Positions 7,448 through 8,509 of a DNA stretch of 8,509 bases are shown piece by piece (position 1 is the stretch's first letter; the number at the start of each line of letters is the position of its first letter). The DNA is taken from the NCBI RefSeq assembly GCF_000250875.1, contig NZ_JH604948.1, forward strand, positions 12,326 through 20,834. The letters are read 5' to 3'. The notes under the pieces are model-generated. The model did not search any database, was not told the origin of the DNA, and saw nothing but the letters and a program-made list of their open reading frames with translations. This stretch comes from Sutterella parvirubra YIT 11816 (lineage in GTDB: Bacteria > Pseudomonadota > Gammaproteobacteria > Burkholderiales > Burkholderiaceae_F). The translations under genes were made by a program, and so were the position numbers.

Positions 7448-8509
7448 ATGCGAACTGTTGTTGAATACGTCAAGAAGGTCGCGCCTCAATATGATGTCGT
7501 GTCCTTTGATATCTTCGATACCTTAATATTTAGAGCTTGCGGAGAGCCGAGGGGGGTATTCGATATTGTTGGGCATGAATTGGGGTTGCCTGACTTTGCA
7601 GAAAGAAGAATAAAAGCAGAGGCTTTTGCTCGGAAGAGGTCTTCTAAAGAAGAGGTCTCTATTCAAGAAATCTATCAATATCTAGAGGTCCCGATCGAAA
7701 TTAAGTCTCAGTTGTTGCAAAAAGAATTAGAAGTTGAGGAGAGGGTTTGTTTTGTCAATCCAACTCTGCTGAATTTGTTCTTATATTTGCTTCATCAGGG
7801 CAAGAGAATATTCTGTGTTTCAGATATGTATTTGCCAAAGAGTTTCCTGGAGAAGCTTTTGGCAAGAGAAGGATACGCAGGATATGAAGGGCTTATAGTG
7901 TCTTCGGAAGAGGGTGTTCAAAAGGCTTCTGGACGCCTTTTTGATCGATTGGTTGAAAGGTATGCGTTATCGCCTAGTCGAATTTTACATTTAGGGGATA
8001 ACTACGATTCAGATTGTGTTGCGGCACGGAGTAGGTTTATTGATGCTGTCCATGTACCCTTGAATTTTAGAAAATTATTGAGTTGGGAGCCTCGATTTAT
8101 GAGGGCGCTTCTCAAATTTGAAGATAGGGAATTGCGCGATCTGATCTGTGCTATTTCTGAGAGGCGCCCTCAGGAGTGTTCTGAATATTGGGAATCTTTT
8201 GCGCGATCATGGGCTCCTCTGGTTTATGCCTCGATTTGTCGATATGTTCATGAAGAAGCTCAGAGGTATCCGGGGTCACAGGTTGTTTTTGTGGCTCGCG
8301 ATGGTTTTGTCTTAAAAAAGATTTACGACTTCCTGTTTCCGGGGAATAAGTCGACATACCTTTTCCTCTCAAGAGGTGTGCAAATTATTTATCAGCTTGA
8401 TGAGGATGATCGATATGAAAATCTGTCTACATGGGATAGAACGATTTTGAGGAGATGGTTCTCTAGTTGGCTTGGGATGAGTTTTGATTCTGAGGATGTT
8501 TTTTTGAAT
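7448..8509 (+). CDS. HAD-family hydrolase of the type found in surface-polysaccharide loci (COG5610-like), 3' end missing
   Basis: The frame is open for 354 codons to the window edge, without a stop. HAD motif I is FDIFDTL (Asp21 nucleophile, Asp24 acid/base), motif II is the serine in FCVSDMY (Ser125), motif III is probably Lys159, and motif IV is LGDNYDSD (182-189), so the phosphohydrolase core appears complete. A second region begins near 240 and contains VFVARDGFVLKK (280-291), a pattern I associate with larger COG5610 proteins linked to capsule or LPS synthesis. The substrate is unknown. The gene is AT-rich with ATA, AGA and TTA codons that are nearly absent in its neighbours, a sign of transfer. 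No Shine-Dalgarno precedes the ATG and no other good start precedes motif I. Confidence is lower for the exact start and the pathway than for the HAD call. Confidence 0.85.
   Translation, partial: MRTVVEYVKKVAPQYDVVSFDIFDTLIFRACGEPRGVFDIVGHELGLPDFAERRIKAEAFARKRSSKEEVSIQEIYQYLEVPIEIKSQLLQKELEVEERVCFVNPTLLNLFLYLLHQGKRIFCVSDMYLPKSFLEKLLAREGYAGYEGLIVSSEEGVQKASGRLFDRLVERYALSPSRILHLGDNYDSDCVAARSRFIDAVHVPLNFRKLLSWEPRFMRALLKFEDRELRDLICAISERRPQECSEYWESFARSWAPLVYASICRYVHEEAQRYPGSQVVFVARDGFVLKKIYDFLFPGNKSTYLFLSRGVQIIYQLDEDDRYENLSTWDRTILRRWFSSWLGMSFDSEDVFLN

Noticed and set aside
8151..8372. 73-codon minus-strand frame in the AT-rich region
   Set aside because: It is antisense to the HAD gene, with no motif and no ribosome binding site noted.

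Overview
The window looks like the core chromosome of a GC-rich betaproteobacterium in the Burkholderiales, and a Sutterella-like gut lineage is a reasonable guess. The gene order secA / argJ-like / Nudix on one strand, yacG-zapD-coaE-(tRNA-Pro)-ispB on the other, then rplU-rpmA-obgE, is the order I know from Burkholderia and Ralstonia relatives. The Burkholderiales version usually carries extra genes at three points (a DUF815 ATPase, the pil genes, and proB after obgE); none of them is present here. The species guess is inference; the gene identities rest on motifs read in the translations.

Layout: (1) 1-176 is the 3' end of secA with its zinc-binding tail, followed by two possible terminator hairpins. 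(2) 290-2238 holds two overlapping plus-strand genes. The first is a strongly diverged ArgJ-like protein that has lost the catalytic threonine. The second is a MutT-type Nudix hydrolase with a short remnant of a ThiE-like C-terminal domain. (3) 2225-5186 is a minus-strand block: ispB, a tRNA-Pro(CGG) with encoded CCA, a terminator, then coaE, zapD and yacG. The end of yacG overlaps the end of the Nudix gene. (4) 5187-5588 is the divergent promoter region between ispB and rplU, with a plausible sigma-70 promoter and a structured leader in front of rplU. (5) 5589-7407 holds rplU, rpmA, a strong terminator, then obgE with a GTG start. (6) From 7448 to the window edge the base composition falls sharply (sample 60-base lines go from about 80% to about 40% GC). 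Here lies an open-ended HAD-family gene of the kind found in surface-polysaccharide loci, which suggests the edge of an acquired island in the place where proB would be expected.

Most of the window is housekeeping: protein export (SecA), nucleotide sanitation (Nudix), gyrase and division control (YacG, ZapD), coenzyme A synthesis (CoaE), the ubiquinone side chain (IspB), and ribosome structure and assembly (L21, L27, ObgE). The two places that depart from this are the ArgJ-like probable pseudoenzyme and the AT-rich HAD gene at the right edge.
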